Part shown: positions 1-11,992 of the stretch, in pieces
Layout of the letters: every line of letters begins with the position of its first letter
Numbering within the stretch: position 1 is the first letter of the stretch
DNA from: Auanema rhodensis
Taxonomy: Eukaryota > Nematoda > Chromadorea > Rhabditida > Rhabditidae
Length of the DNA: 64,000 nt
Assembly: GCA_964057225.1 (NCBI GenBank)
Contig: OZ059894.1
Span: forward strand, 10,178,131 to 10,242,130
Reading direction: 5' to 3'
Notes under the pieces: generated by a model
The model's database searches: none
What the model was told of the DNA's origin: nothing
Seen by the model: only the letters and a program-made list of their open reading frames with translations
Position numbers and translations under genes: made by a program

Positions 1-341
1 TCAATTTGAACTTTTTATGCATTAAAATGGAAGAAAAACCTTTTTTTCTCTACAAAAGTTCAAACTAAAAATCATTTTTCCCTTTTATTTCAATTGCAAG
101 TGATTGGTCTTCTGTGTTTCAACTCTCCAATCCCCCACCCCTTTTGTCATTTATTGCCATTCCTATCATTATCATGTCCTCTCTTTTTCTTTCTTTTTCT
201 CTCTTTTGAATGTTTTTGATTTTTGTTCCTTTTAGTTCTTATTTTCCAAAAAAAAGGACAGTTTTAGAAGATTAGCTGATCAATCTCTAATTTCATGTTC
301 TGTGATATCATTTCAAAAGTGAATACAAACATACATATACA

Positions 342-396
342 TCTCTCTCTCACTCTCTCTCTCTCTCTCACTCTCTCTCTCTCTCACTCTCTCTCT
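342..396. repeat. (CT)n microsatellite
   Basis: Near-perfect CT dinucleotide array with a few CA interruptions. It is one of more than twenty GA/CT arrays in the window. Further CT arrays lie nearby at about 624-664, 1002-1035 and 2622-2651. Confidence 0.95.
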
Positions 397-1001
397 TTAA
401 CTCTTTCACGTGATATCTTTATAACCTTTATCTTATATTTATTGGGAAAATAAAAGAAAAAACTTTTTGATTATGACATCTCATGTTCAATCAACTGATG
501 CAAGCCACTTTGACATTTCTCTAATTTGAACCAATCTTAGATATTAATTGAACTTCCAATTCTAGCCTAAGGCTCATGATAGTGATTGACGTAGAAGTGC
601 AAATGTACATCCATTCACTGATTCCTCTCTCTCTCTCCCCCTCTCCCTCTCTCTCTCTCTCTCTATCCCATTCACTTTTTATAATTCTCTTCTTTCAACA
701 TGTAAAAGAAATATCCTTTTATTCTGCTTTTGACTCGATTTCCAAGAGAAACCACAACAGCTTCAGATGTGTCAGCTTTATTGACGTCATCACGTAAAAT
801 CGTCAGCCTGATTTGAACTTGGCATATAACAAACAACGGAACATGACCAACAACTTGATCTTAGTACCTGGTGGCATGATTCTTAAAGTGTGAACAAACG
901 TAGTATGTGCATACATACAGGAGGACACACGATTTCCATGTTCTTTCAACTTTACAATAGCTTTCGTTTAAAATTCGCTCTATTTCTCTCTGTCTGTCTG
1001 C

Positions 1002-1034
<33 letters not shown>

Positions 1035-1068
1035 TAAAAAGATATATATATCTTTATATAATATATAT

Positions 1069-1100
<32 letters not shown>

Positions 1101-1107
1101 CGTGTGT
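1002..1107. repeat. Compound CT / TA / TG microsatellite
   Basis: A CT array (about 1002-1035) runs into an AT-rich alternating block (about 1041-1079) and then a TG array (about 1080-1107). Alternating purine-pyrimidine blocks of this kind can adopt Z-DNA or cruciform structure. No function is implied. Confidence 0.9.
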
Positions 1108-4100
1108 ATATGTCCGAGCTTTGTGTTATTAAGCAAAACAATGCTATTCATAGAAGCAGTACAAGCTAATAAGGTAAACAACAAATAGACGAACAGACAG
1201 AATAGCCTTAGGCCATAAATGAGCATTTTCTCTTTATGTAAACGGTAATAATCTGCTTAATGACAAAGATTATTTCACTGGCTTCCTCTTCATCTATCCA
1301 GCTCTCTTCGTTTATTCAATTCTTTTTCTCTCTCTCTCTCGTTCTCCTCGAGAACGTTTTTGTTGTTTTTCCAGCTTTTCCTACCATTTCTGCTTCGGTC
1401 CTCGTGTTCTTCCAATTTTCTTCAGCAGCTTCATAATCATTGCTCCACTTCTTACTTCTATTGTAGGTGCAAGTAGTTATTTGAGCTGAATATACTTTCA
1501 GATTTTTGAGACAAGGAAGAACATCAGCTAAAATCTCTTTGCACTTCGAACTCCTTTATTACTGTTTCTCTGGATTTTTGACCTAAATATTCTCCTTCTG
1601 AAATACTTCTGAACATCATTTGCACTTCATGTGACCTAATGCTATTAGCAAATTCAGAATTTGAATTGAAAGCACCTCTATAATATGACCAGCAACTATA
1701 TGAACTGCACATGACTTTGTAAATGAAAGTAAGATGAAGAGCATAAGATAGGTCAGAAAGTGAAAGAGAAAGAGAGAAATGCATAGAGAGCAGAAACTCC
1801 AAGCCACCCATGGCAGAGAGGGTGTGAGAGAAGCTTTTCAACTTACTTGATGATATTTTTCTGGGCAAAGTGCCGTAGAGATAACTAGCCACAAAGTCAG
1901 CGAGATAGAGCACGAACAATTAGAAAAATATCGAGAAATTGAGAGAAAGAGAGAGAGAGATCTATGCATGTTTGCCATGCGTCATCTTGTTTCCTATTTG
2001 TTTACATAGCTTTCGTACTCCAGTTCTACCGCTCTCTTTCACATTTCTCTCTCTCTCTCAATATGCCCTTCTCTCTTTTTCTTTTTCTACTCGTTCCCAT
2101 CAGCACCCATCGTGCTAACATATTCATGCGGATGAACGCATGGTAATCTAGTGAAGTAACAACTGAACCCCCTTGAGCAGTACTTTTTGTTTTTCGTTTT
2201 TTTTCTTGAATCCTTGGGGTCCAGCATGATATACTTATCAACAAACCAAAAAGCCAACTAACGCTCTGTTCAGTCACAATTCTTTTCTTCAAGTTTTAGT
2301 TCGATTTTGAAACACAAAAACAACATCCGCCAAAAATGGAAATTACTACTACTAGAAGACGAAGAACATATACTCTTTCAAATTTCCCTCTACTTTTCTA
2401 TTTATTCTCTTCAACTCTCTCTCTCTAAATACACATTTCCCTCTATCTGTATCTATCTATATCTCTTTTTGTTTCTCTTTTAACATTTTTACATTGAAAA
2501 ATTCATGTGATCTAGCATGAAGTTAGGTTAGTTACCTCTGATCAAATGTACCGAGAAGGTGCTTATCTTCTACTTTACCACATATTCCCCTCATTCTCAC
2601 TACCTCTCATCTACCACTTCTCTCTCTCTATCTCTGTCTCTCTCTCTCTCTAGAATCTATTCTCTTTTGTATTCTTTTTGCATCTTTTCTCTTCTCATAT
2701 TCTTATGCTCTCTTTAGAGAAATCTATAACCCAAATGACCTTATGCACCTGGTAGTTGCCGACGGATTGGCCGGGCAATGGAGATAGACTGTCGATTGGC
2801 CATCTGTTCTCTGTATAATTTCTCTGCTTCTCTACAATCTCTCCAATTAACCATATATGTCAGTGGCCCTTAAGGTCCATACTCTCCAATATTGCCTTGT
2901 CTCTCACACATCATTGTCTCTTTTCACTCCTGTTGGCTATTTCATTCCCGATCACAGGCCCTTAGTCCCTCCATTTTTATTCACAGGGCATCTCTTAGCG
3001 CACACGAAATACGAGTACAAGATATTTTTATTGTTTTCACCAATTTTTCTCCTTATTTTCATATTTTTATTTATAAATTTAGTTAGATATTACTCTTTAT
3101 GTCTTCTTTTTCATCATCATCATCATCATCAGTATCGTGTATAGTATGATTGTGTAGTTTCCATCCATCCACCTGCTTAGAACATCGAAATAACATTGGA
3201 AGATTGACAGATTTTTCATATTGTTCATTGTCATTCATTAATCTTTTCCCTTTTTTTCTTTCAAATCAACTGATTTTCCCATTAAAAAAAAAGGAAAGAA
3301 AGTAATTAATAGCTTTAATAGCTTGTCTTTTTATTATTTCTCCTATTTTACTCCATAATAAAACTCTTACTCCTTCTTTTTTCTCCGCTCAACTCGTCGT
3401 ATAAGTTTGTGGATTCGGAAAAACGTTGAGAAAATTGCAAAATTTGATTTATTTTTTTCATTTTACTCTCCTCATCATTTGCAATGTGATAACAACATGC
3501 ACTTTAAAACCTTTCAAACGTATAGGTTAGTCTTAGTCCTCTCTAGTTATAATCAAAGTTTATTGATTCTACAATCTTTTTGTTGCTTTTGTTTCGAAAA
3601 AAAAATATTTTTAAATATTTCAAAGAGCAACAATAGAAAGCTTTTTGATATTATGACGAAAAAATGGATATTATTCTCTCTCAGTCTCTCTCTCTACAGT
3701 GAAAGGACAAACCATTTCGAGTACTTTCTCTCTTGTAATCTCAGCTCTCTTACATTCTTTTCTCGCATTTTCGCTTTTCATTTCTTCAGAGCTGTACGTG
3801 TGTTGAAGAAAAAGTCCATTTTCTATTGATTTACTATAGGAAATGTTACCAAAATACTATTTTTCTCATGTTTATGGAAATAATCAGTCAATGTTTTTTT
3901 TTTCCATAAGTCAAAGATCTTCTTTAACACTTTTGATACTTGTTTCGATCACATAACCCGGGTTTACTCTCTCTCTCTTTCTCTTTATCTCTCTTACTCA
4001 TTCTCTCTCTGTATCCCTTTCTCTCTATCTCCTTTTTTGCATTCTCATTTCATCGTTAAACTTCCAACGTTCACATAAGTTGATGGAAAAAAAAAAGTTT

Positions 4101-4843
4101 CTCTCAACTTTTCCCAGTAAATTAGTCGCCTTGAAGTTTGGTAAATTTTATAGATTAATCTTAATTCATATAAACTTCTTTTATTAAACTCATTTTGAAC
4201 TAATTAAGCTGTATTAACCATAAAAAGGCTATATAATGTTGTTGAATGCGTCAGTGAGCTTATCGAAAAAGGGAGAGGGGGGGGAGGGGTGGCAGTATAG
4301 GAACAAGTCCCAGATTTTTTTTTATATTGTAAACAACTTTTCATATGATAAAATGTCATTTAAACTGCACAAATTTTATAATTTAATTATATTGTATAGT
4401 ATTGGTCATTTATACTTTTATTTCATAACATCTAGTGATTGTGGAAACGTCTTATTATTGTCTCCTGTACTTATCCTCTTCGTTCATATTACTTCTCCTT
4501 TAAGTCCTCTCTTATCGACTTATACTCTCTATAAATATCTTCCAATCATATATGCAATCACTCAATCCCTCTTTATTCTTTTTGCTATTTCTCATTTAGC
4601 TCTGACACTTCACAAGAGTTATGACCAGAACGCTGATGACACCAACATTGATGTCGACGAAGCTTCTGCGATAAAGATTTAGTGCTGTAGCTGTTAAAGC
4701 ATCAAATCCCTTGCGATCACTGATTTCTCTTCGAGTATTACTTGTTCAGCTTGATTGATGGTGGCTTCTTTCCTGGATGAACAACTAAATACAAACTTTT
4801 TTTTTGAAACACAATATTTCTTCAAATAGTTGAGTCAGGCAAT

Positions 4844-5128
4844 AGTCAGCTCTCAAGTGCAAATATTTTGCGGTCGAAAACATCACTCTCCCACCCTCCC
4901 ACCGTTGTACCTATTCAACCAAATTTATTAGTATCTGATGATATTGAAGTGGTATGTTATCGAAGATGCCTCGAATTGCTGCACATTTATGTTGGCGGTT
5001 ACCTTGACAACCCCAACCAACGGCTCGAATTTATTGAAAGCATGCACGAACTATTTCATAAAACGTCTTTAAAGTGCGGCTGTTTTTTCTATTCGTTTCT
5101 TTTACTCAAAGAAGAAAAAAGCTTGTGA
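4844..5128 (+). CDS. Possible exon or decayed gene fragment, unassigned
   Basis: A plus-strand frame is open from an AG acceptor-like site (4842-4843) to a stop at 5126-5128. It encodes about 94 residues, including HIYVGGYLDNPNQRLEFIES, with base composition more balanced than its surroundings. An upstream segment (about 4600-4681, ending SYDQNADDTNIDVDEASAIKI and a stop) and a downstream one (about 5270-5454, open in all three plus frames) also look protein-like. I could not join them into one model and do not recognise the family. It may be a real small gene with unusual splicing, a pseudogene, or chance. Confidence 0.3.
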   Translation, partial: SQLSSANILRSKTSLSHPPTVVPIQPNLLVSDDIEVVCYRRCLELLHIYVGGYLDNPNQRLEFIESMHELFHKTSLKCGCFFYSFLLLKEEKSL

Positions 5129-5690
5129 AATAGCTTTTATCCATTCAATCTTTATCTTGAGAATGTTTAAAAAGCTGATCATGAGTAAACAGATGCTAGT
5201 CTTCATAGTTCATAGCTCGTGCAAATCGCTACAATTTCGATCCATAAGATAGAACTATGTTAGATTGAATTCTGTTTTCTGAAACTGTTAATCATCTTGA
5301 CGTTCTTCGCGGTTTCACTAGAGCATCACAAACAGCCTGTTTTCCATTGCACGTTCAACTTTATTGTCGCTCAATGGAAAATATGTTCTTCTTATTGCGA
5401 GAAGACAATTTGTCACGCATCTTTTATATGAAACGTTATTTATCAACCTAAAACCTAGGTTAGTTCTCAATAAAATGTGTTGAACTCGAAATTTTGTATC
5501 CACTTTACTACTGTTTGTCTTTATTTATTGTCTTGTCTATATTTTTTACAAGCGCGCTACGTTGCGAATTTTGCGCCAATACACATCCCTTTAAGCTCTT
5601 GACCATGCGCTTTCTTGTAACTATAGTAGTTGATGCTGTTTAACACTGTTATATTGCAGTTTTCAATTGAGCTTTCCTCTCTATTTGCTC

Positions 5691-5699
5691 AATAGGGCC
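5691..5699 (+). promoter_or_regulatory. Acceptor-like site just before the Pellino ATG
   Basis: A pyrimidine-rich stretch ending in AATAG lies four bases before the Pellino start codon, with a second acceptor-like TTGCAG at about 5659. Nematode mRNAs often receive a spliced leader at such sites. A cis-spliced 5'UTR intron would look the same. The start ATG was chosen because it is the first in frame after this site and opens the conserved N-terminal region. Confidence 0.45.
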
Positions 5700-8079
5700 A
5701 TGAGTGTCCCTGACTGTGATAATATATCAGTTGATTCTCGTGAGTTGGAAAACTCTAATATTGAGTATGGAGATGATATTGTAAAACGTCTCGACCTCGA
5801 TGATGGTGTATATGGAGAATTAATCCTGCTTGGGTAAGTCATATAGCATTATTTGATATTAATCAACAATTTCATTTTAGCTACAATGGAGCTCACGATA
5901 GCAAAACTTCGATTCCTGTTAAGCGGCATTCAACTAAAATGGTTCTTTCTCGTAGAACTTTTGGAAATGGAATTAAGAAGGGAGGAGTAATTCAAAGCAA
6001 TTCTGACGGAAAAGATGCTCCGGTATACATTAAAGTACAAGATGAGATTTTTATTCTTTTTTTTTCTTGTATAGGCTGTTTTGGATCGTTCTCGACATGT
6101 TGTATCTTATACATATAGCAAAAAACAATCTGTTCTGGTAGAATATCTATCGGATTCTTCAAAAGATATGTTCCAGGTATTGCTTTTTTTTATTAATTTC
6201 AATACCATATTGCAAAACTATAATAACATAATGAAGTTGATAAGGGGGGGGGTCCGAGGTAGATGATAAAAAGCTTACAAATTGCTATAATACTTGTTTG
6301 TTTGTTTACTTTTTCTATCACATTTTGAATTTAACGTAAACTATACTGATAACAGAAACATTTATCTATTTATTTTTTTTTGTTTGAATTTTAAACTAAC
6401 AAAACAATTTTGACCATAACACCACATGATATAACAACGTGCCCCCCGTCGTATTATAGTGGACATGTAATTACCAAAATCAATCAATTATTTTCTTCTA
6501 TATATTTTTTTATCTATGTTTTATTACAGATTGGTAGGTCTTCGGAAGATCAAATTGATTTTACAATTGTTGATACTTGGCTCGCTTCCAGTGCTCACAA
6601 TGGGTCACTTCATGGTAATATAATACTTTTTTCTTTGTTCTTCTAACTTTGATATATTTTTAGTAAATCCTAATGCCAAACAGGACAAGAGGTCTATGGC
6701 TTCTACTATTAGTCGGTAAAATATCTATTACAGTTATGTTAAAACGTTTAACTATTCTAGATATGCCTGCCGTATTTTGGTTGATAGGGAAAACCCCGGA
6801 AAATCTTATTTATATGCAGCAGGATTCGATTCTATGAAAAATATATTTTTAGGAGTAAGTTTGGATGCTTTAGTGCAATGATTATTCGTGCTTTTCTAGG
6901 AAAAAGCCACAAAGTGGAGTAAAAAGAATGGCGAGGTTGATGGACTCACAACAAATGGAGTTCTCATTCTTCATCCAAATCGAAACACTGAGGCAAGTTC
7001 TTCTCCCTTGTGGGTTATTTGAAAAAACTTAAAATTTTAATAAAAATAGTTTTGTCTAATTAATATATATAAGAGCAACCAGTTTTGTGATTCTGACAAA
7101 AAAAATAAAATAATACGTGCGTGCGTCAAAAAATATGCTAATTCTTGCGTACGGCTTATATTGCAATTTTATAAATTCCTTCATTTATGTTTTTAATTTC
7201 AGGATTTATTAGATGAATCTGAATCTGATATGTATATCTGGAGGGAAGTATCAGTTGACGGTGATATATTTGCTTTACGTGAAACTAGAAGCAGTAATGC
7301 GCGTGGCGCTTTAATTCCCGAAGAAACCAATATGCTGCAGGTATTTGAAAAATTATTCTTCATTATATAAACGTTTTGTAACAGGATGGAACTCTAATTG
7401 ACCTTTGTGGAGCGACATTGTTATGGAGAACTGTCGATGGCCTTGCAAAATCACCGACATTGATGGAGTTGGAAAATGCGCTTGACCGTCTCAATGCCGG
7501 CAAACCACAGTGTCCAGTAAACTTGAATACTCTCATTATTCCGAAAAAGAAAAGCGGTTCCACAGTTAGCAGTCGTCAACCATACGTAAGTTCTTTGTTT
7601 TATTATTGAAATCATCCCGGATTATCGTTCTTATAGGTTTATTTACGTTGTGGACATGTACAAGGTAAGCACAAGTGGGGAGTTCAGGAGTCCGGAGGGC
7701 TAACAATGTCTAAGTGCCCCATATGCTTAGAAGAGAGCGAACGAATTTTACCGGTTTGTTCAAAGTTCAACCATACGTATAAAGTTTTGCTTATTTTCAG
7801 CTGACAATGGGTATGGAATCCTCTTTCCACCTCGATTCCGGAACCTTGGATCATGCTTTCAATCCCTGCGGTCACGTGGCTAGCAAGAATACTGTATTGT
7901 ATGTTTATACCATTCCCCAACCTTCTCTTATATAGCGTTTTTACAGATATTGGTCTCGAATCCCTCTACCTCATGGCACTAACAGCTTCCATCCAGTATG
8001 CCCGTTCTGTACAATCTTACTAGCTACAGAAAAGCCTTATGTTAAACTAATTTTCCAAGATCATCTTTATGATACCTAA
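5700..8079 (+). CDS. Pellino-type E3 ubiquitin ligase
   Basis: Pellino proteins are RING-like E3 ligases that bind phosphorylated IRAK-type kinases through an FHA domain and act in Toll/IL-1 or JNK signalling in the cytosol. Exons: 5700-5833, 5881-6022, 6075-6176, 6530-6614, 6664-6715, 6761-6854, 6900-6992, 7203-7340, 7385-7585, 7637-7753, 7801-7898, 7947-8079. They give 462 aa against about 420 in flies and humans. Diagnostic blocks are YGELILLGYNG near residue 39, DMFQIGRSSEDQIDF, AAGFDSMKNIFLGEKATKW, GLTTNGVLILHP, IDLCGATLLWRTVDGL and PQCPVNLNTL, together the FHA region with its Pellino-specific wing. The C-terminal zinc-binding part has CGHVQGKHKWG, CPICLEES, FNPCGHVASKNT, YWSRIPLPHGTNSFHPVCPFC. 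Intron 7 has a GC donor. The gene heads a tandem plus-strand trio. Identity is secure; the exact 5' end is less so. Confidence 0.97.
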
Positions 8080-8570
8080 TATGACGTGTTATGTTTTAAC
8101 GGTTTGTACATTTCGCTTGCATTTTAAACAGATCATTGTACCTATTTGTACAAGCAATATTCTTATTTTCCATGTATATAACCTTAATATGTTCATAGAT
8201 GATTTGTTGAATATCACAATTTTTTGATCTCATTTATGACTTTCCTCTTCTTATTCAATTGTTTCGACCAATCTCTTGGCAGTTTTGCCTCTTACTAGTC
8301 ATCCGGGCATATTATTTTCTGTGTTACCTTTTTTTGGCACTTTTTCTATGATTGTAGTGTACTTTATATTTTGCTACGATTCTGTGATCATTAACTGAAT
8401 TATTGGCATGAAAAATAACGATCATTGCCACAACATACCAACCACACGTACTTCTTGATGAAGCTTTTCCTTATATGTATTTCTGTTTTCTGCCGTCGAA
8501 TTTTTTGCCTGTTATTCAATGCAGTGAAATATCTGAACAAATTGTGTTTTTATCAAAGAAAATTCTCGGT

Positions 8571-8580
8571 ATATATTCAG
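8571..8580 (+). promoter_or_regulatory. Splice acceptor directly abutting the LAMTOR3 ATG
   Basis: The sequence ATATATTCAG ends exactly at the base before the start codon. In nematodes this arrangement is typical of a spliced-leader acceptor. A non-coding upstream cis exon is the alternative. Confidence 0.5.
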
Positions 8581-9281
8581 ATGTCTACCGAGATTATAAA
8601 AGGGTTACAAGATGCTTTACTCTCATGCCCAGGGGCTCTGACTATTTTTGTCACCGATTATGACGGTGTTATTATATGCAGCGTTGGTATGGGTTATTTA
8701 AAAATTTATAAAATTTAGCAACAAACAATGGAGAATCCAAGTTGATCCGAAAGTATATGCAAACAAGCTTATAAGTTTTCAAACGGACTCGATAAAGTAA
8801 AATCGATAATAGTTTCTCTTATTTGTAGAATGGGTGACAAGTTACACTTTCTAGATCAAAATTCAATGCTTTAACCAGTTTATTATACTGAGACTACGAA
8901 TTAAGGTGAAGAACAACGGTCTCGTCAAGCTTTAGTAGCAAGTCAACAAGGCACTATTGACCAAACGGGAAAATTATTAATGGGTTCGTCAATATACTAT
9001 CGTACAAGCGTTGCAAACAGTTGAATTTCCCTTCCAGGACAGCATAGAAGCTCAATTTACTATTACGAGAGATCACAATTAGTTGTTCTTTCAGCTCATC
9101 CACTTACAGCTTATATCCTGGCTGTTCCTGATGTATGTTGTTCAAATTACAGTTCTAAAAGGCGAATCACATTACTTTTCAGGCCAACACAGGGCAATTA
9201 TTGAAGCTTAGAGATAGACTTGATCCCCTCATGCGACAAATCATGCATGTTATTCCAAGTCTACCTAAAGGTGTTCATTAA
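8581..9281 (+). CDS. lmtr-3: LAMTOR3 (Ragulator subunit, MP1)
   Basis: LAMTOR3 is a roadblock-fold protein that pairs with LAMTOR2 in the Ragulator complex on lysosomes, anchoring Rag GTPases for mTORC1 and scaffolding MEK-ERK. Exons 8581-8686, 8906-8983, 9038-9132 and 9183-9281 give 125 aa, almost the length of the human protein (124). The N-terminus (LQDALLSCPGALTIFVTDYDGV) matches the family pattern of a helix followed by VSDRDGVP. The C-terminus, with PDANTGQLLKLRDRLDPL, matches the human SANTG...LEKELAPLFEEL block. Intron 1 (219 nt) is the least certain junction because its acceptor TTAAG is weak, though the frame closes. It lies about 500 bp after Pellino and 330 bp before the STARD7-like gene, same strand. 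Confidence 0.92.
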
Positions 9282-9582
9282 ATCTGTCATTATCCATTCA
9301 ACTTTCACCCTTCTCTCTTACCTTTTATATTTAGTTCGGAAGATTTAATGAACGGGAAATCGCAATCTAGTTGAATCTTGCCCCTCCAGAGCAAATTTTA
9401 AATTGACATATCGCTTCTAATTTTTCAGTTTTGACACTTTACTTATAATTTTGTAAAAAGTCGTTATTTGCTGTGATTTATGAACTTACAATATTTTTAA
9501 ATATTTTCTGAAGATTTTATTAATGTTTCGGCATTATGCCCTCGAAAGGCTTATTTTCATCAACATCTTCTCTTTTTAATTT

Positions 9583-9592
9583 ATTCATTTAG
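9583..9592 (+). promoter_or_regulatory. Acceptor-like site upstream of the STARD7-like ATG
   Basis: TATTCATTTAG ends 17 bases before the start codon, after a T-rich tract. It is a plausible spliced-leader acceptor in the short spacer between LAMTOR3 and this gene. Confidence 0.45.
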
Positions 9593-9609
9593 AAATTTAT
9601 GAATTAAAT

Positions 9610-11992
9610 ATGTTTGCTTCGAAATCTTCATGGGCTTTCTCTTTTCGACAGGTAGGATTTCAAGCAATGTTTTCGATGAATCACAAATTCATATAGGTGT
9701 TTGCTCGGGTATCCCCAAATTATAGAAGAAGATGGACAACTTTTCGTTCGGCTGTTCGTCGAAATTCTCCATTGAACGCTAAGTTAGTAAAACAATTCAG
9801 CTAAATTAATATCATGTGATATGTAGGAATTTTGGCTATGATACTAGGATACTTCTCGCTTTTACATCAGCAGCTGGATTTTCCTTCAAAGATCATGGTC
9901 TCTATTAATCTTAATGCTCAAGCTTTAAATAATTTCAATTTTCTCAGGGATTACTGACGAAAGGATAAATACGGCAGAGGAAAGAAGAAGTGAATTCGAT
10001 TTGAGAAATGAGAAAGAACAAGGTTGGGAACCTCTGGTTATTGAAGAAAATTTTAGAGCTTACAGGAGGTAAAACTGATTTCCTCCCCTTAATTCAATAA
10101 TTTTCTGTTTAGAGCAGTACCAGGACCTTATGAAATGTATGAATACAAGTGTGCTGGAACATATTTTGATATTAGTCCAAGGACATTTTTAGGTTTTTTA
10201 CTCGCTAACATGATATTTAAGTGGATTTTAATTTAAGATTCTCAGAACGATTTGAACTATCGCAAAGAGTGGGATAGTAATATTATTTCTTTGGATCTCT
10301 TGAAGGAAGAAGATGATCATGAGGTATTTATTCCGAATTATATGTTTTTCTCAAGTGCTAGCAACCTTTTCAGCTCATAAAATGGGTTTCTAAATATCCA
10401 TATCCACTATATCCTCGTGAATATGTTTATTCTCGACGCACATGGGTATCTGATGACGAAAAGGTTGTAGTAGTAGAAAGTGAAGTAGTTCCTGAAAACG
10501 TATGTTTTGACTTTGAAATTCTGTTATTCTACAGAATCTGTTTCCTCAGATTTATCCATCATCCGATAGCAAAAATGTGAGAGTGGGCACTTATACTTCT
10601 AGGATGGCTGTTAGAGCTCACAAGAATTGGGACGATCATGGAGTTGGTAAGTCCTTTTAACAACTTTTCATGGGTGAGCTAGAAACCAAAAAACAACCTA
10701 CTTCCTATTCAGATTATATTCTTATCTACTCTGATAATCCTGAGGCTAATATCCCAAAATATATTTATAACTGGATCATTGATCGAGGTGGTCCTTATTT
10801 CCTCAAACAGGTATTTTTCAATTGGGATTTAGCAGCTAAAAATGCTTTTGCTATGATTTAGGTGCATGCAGCAGCTTTGCAGATTCAAAACAGTGGGCGG
10901 CAGATTATGTCTACGATGGAGAAAATGAGACAACTCCGGCTTTCGAAGGATCAGCCAACCAAAGCAGGTACATAAAATAACGGTCACCTAGAAGATTTGT
11001 CACCCAAAGGAATTGTCATCCCGAAGAGTTGTGACCATCACAAAAACTATTCTCTTTTAAAATCACATACTACCTTGGACGATGTTTAAAGAAGTATGTA
11101 GGCTAGTTGGAAATTCTTAAAAATGCCGTGGGAAATTGTTGGTCTCTTTCAATTGGGTTTCAGTGATGATATCAAATCCATATCTTCGGTATGGGGAAAC
11201 TATATGAGCCCTCCCCCATGAGCCCTAAGTAAGCTCAAATAAATGGAGATTGTATTCAGAAATCAGACATTTCTTCAATTATCACCACTTGATGAAACAT
11301 TCCTAAAAGCTTGTGACGTGGCAAAATTTTGAAAAATGTTTCTCACTTTTTTCTTAAACTTACACGAGACCAAGAGAACCTTCAGTAGCATAGCAACATT
11401 TTTAAAAATTCGCGCAAAAGGCTTAAAGTGGCAGTAAGTTTAGGGAATGAGACTTCTCAGCAGTTAATATAATCAAATATTTTTTGAGTTCATAATTTTT
11501 TAATTGTTTAACTACTAAGATTATTAAACTTCTTCATATTTGGGGAAAATATGCACCAAATAAGATCTATGGTATATTACTTCATGTGCAAAAATTATCA
11601 CCAACTAAGCCGATTGGCGACAATTCTACTGTGTGGGTGACAATACTTATGGGGTAACAATCCTTTATTTTTGCCGATCAAAGCTTGTGCTGAGCCGGCT
11701 TGGTCTACTAAAGATGAAGTAAACTATTTCAGTGACTAATAGTCATTCAGTGGCTGAAACAGCAACGCCGGAGAGTCCAAAGCCGTTAGAGAGCGATGAG
11801 CCCATAACCGCAACTACAACCGCAAACACTCCAGAGAACTGCGCCGACCACTACGATGGAGCTGTGAGGTATGCGCAAGATTCGCTACTCGACATCAGAC
11901 AATTTCCCCTTGTTAGCCGCATGGCGACGTCGTTGAAGAACGCGGCTTGCAAGGTTTCACAGACGGTCCATGAGATCCCAAAAGGATTTTAA
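9610..11992 (+). CDS. STARD7-like mitochondrial START-domain lipid transfer protein
   Basis: STARD7 carries phosphatidylcholine to mitochondria and sits in the cytosol and intermembrane space. Exons: 9610-9651, 9697-9782, 9827-9897, 9948-10068, 10113-10192, 10238-10323, 10374-10499, 10550-10646, 10713-10810, 10862-10967, 11733-11992, total 390 aa (human 370). The first 60 residues are rich in Arg and Ser with no acidic residue in the first 40, a good mitochondrial presequence, followed by a short hydrophobic patch (ILLAFTSAAGF). The START domain (about residues 90-305) shows YKCAGTYFDISPRTF, NYRKEWDSN, WVSKYPYPLYPREYVYSRR, MAVRAHKNWDDHG and YILIYSDNPEANIPKYIYNW, matching STARD7 block by block. 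The tail after START is Thr/Pro-rich and encoded by the last exon after a 765-nt intron. Reading into that intron gives a stop after two codons, so a shorter form is possible. Confidence 0.93.

Larger units (their letters stand above)
1..4590. other. Spacer rich in CT microsatellites, no gene recognised
   Basis: This stretch is AT-rich and dominated by pyrimidine tracts on the plus strand. Open frames here are short and mostly read the CT repeats as Ser-Leu runs. I found no conserved domain and no exon chain. It could be the intron or 5' flank of a plus-strand gene outside the window, which would fit the pyrimidine bias, but nothing in the sequence proves that. Confidence 0.5.

Noticed and set aside
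576-1132. Open frames giving Ser-Leu-Ser-Leu proteins
   Set aside because: They are translations of CT arrays, lack exon structure and similarity, and recur wherever GA/CT repeats occur (also near 16326-16760, 17212-17425, 29190-29558, 46511-46932, 49188, 52535).
4236-4682. 148-codon open frame on the plus strand
   Set aside because: Most of it crosses very AT-rich sequence and a G-rich run. Only the last 27 codons look protein-like and are mentioned with the unassigned patch.
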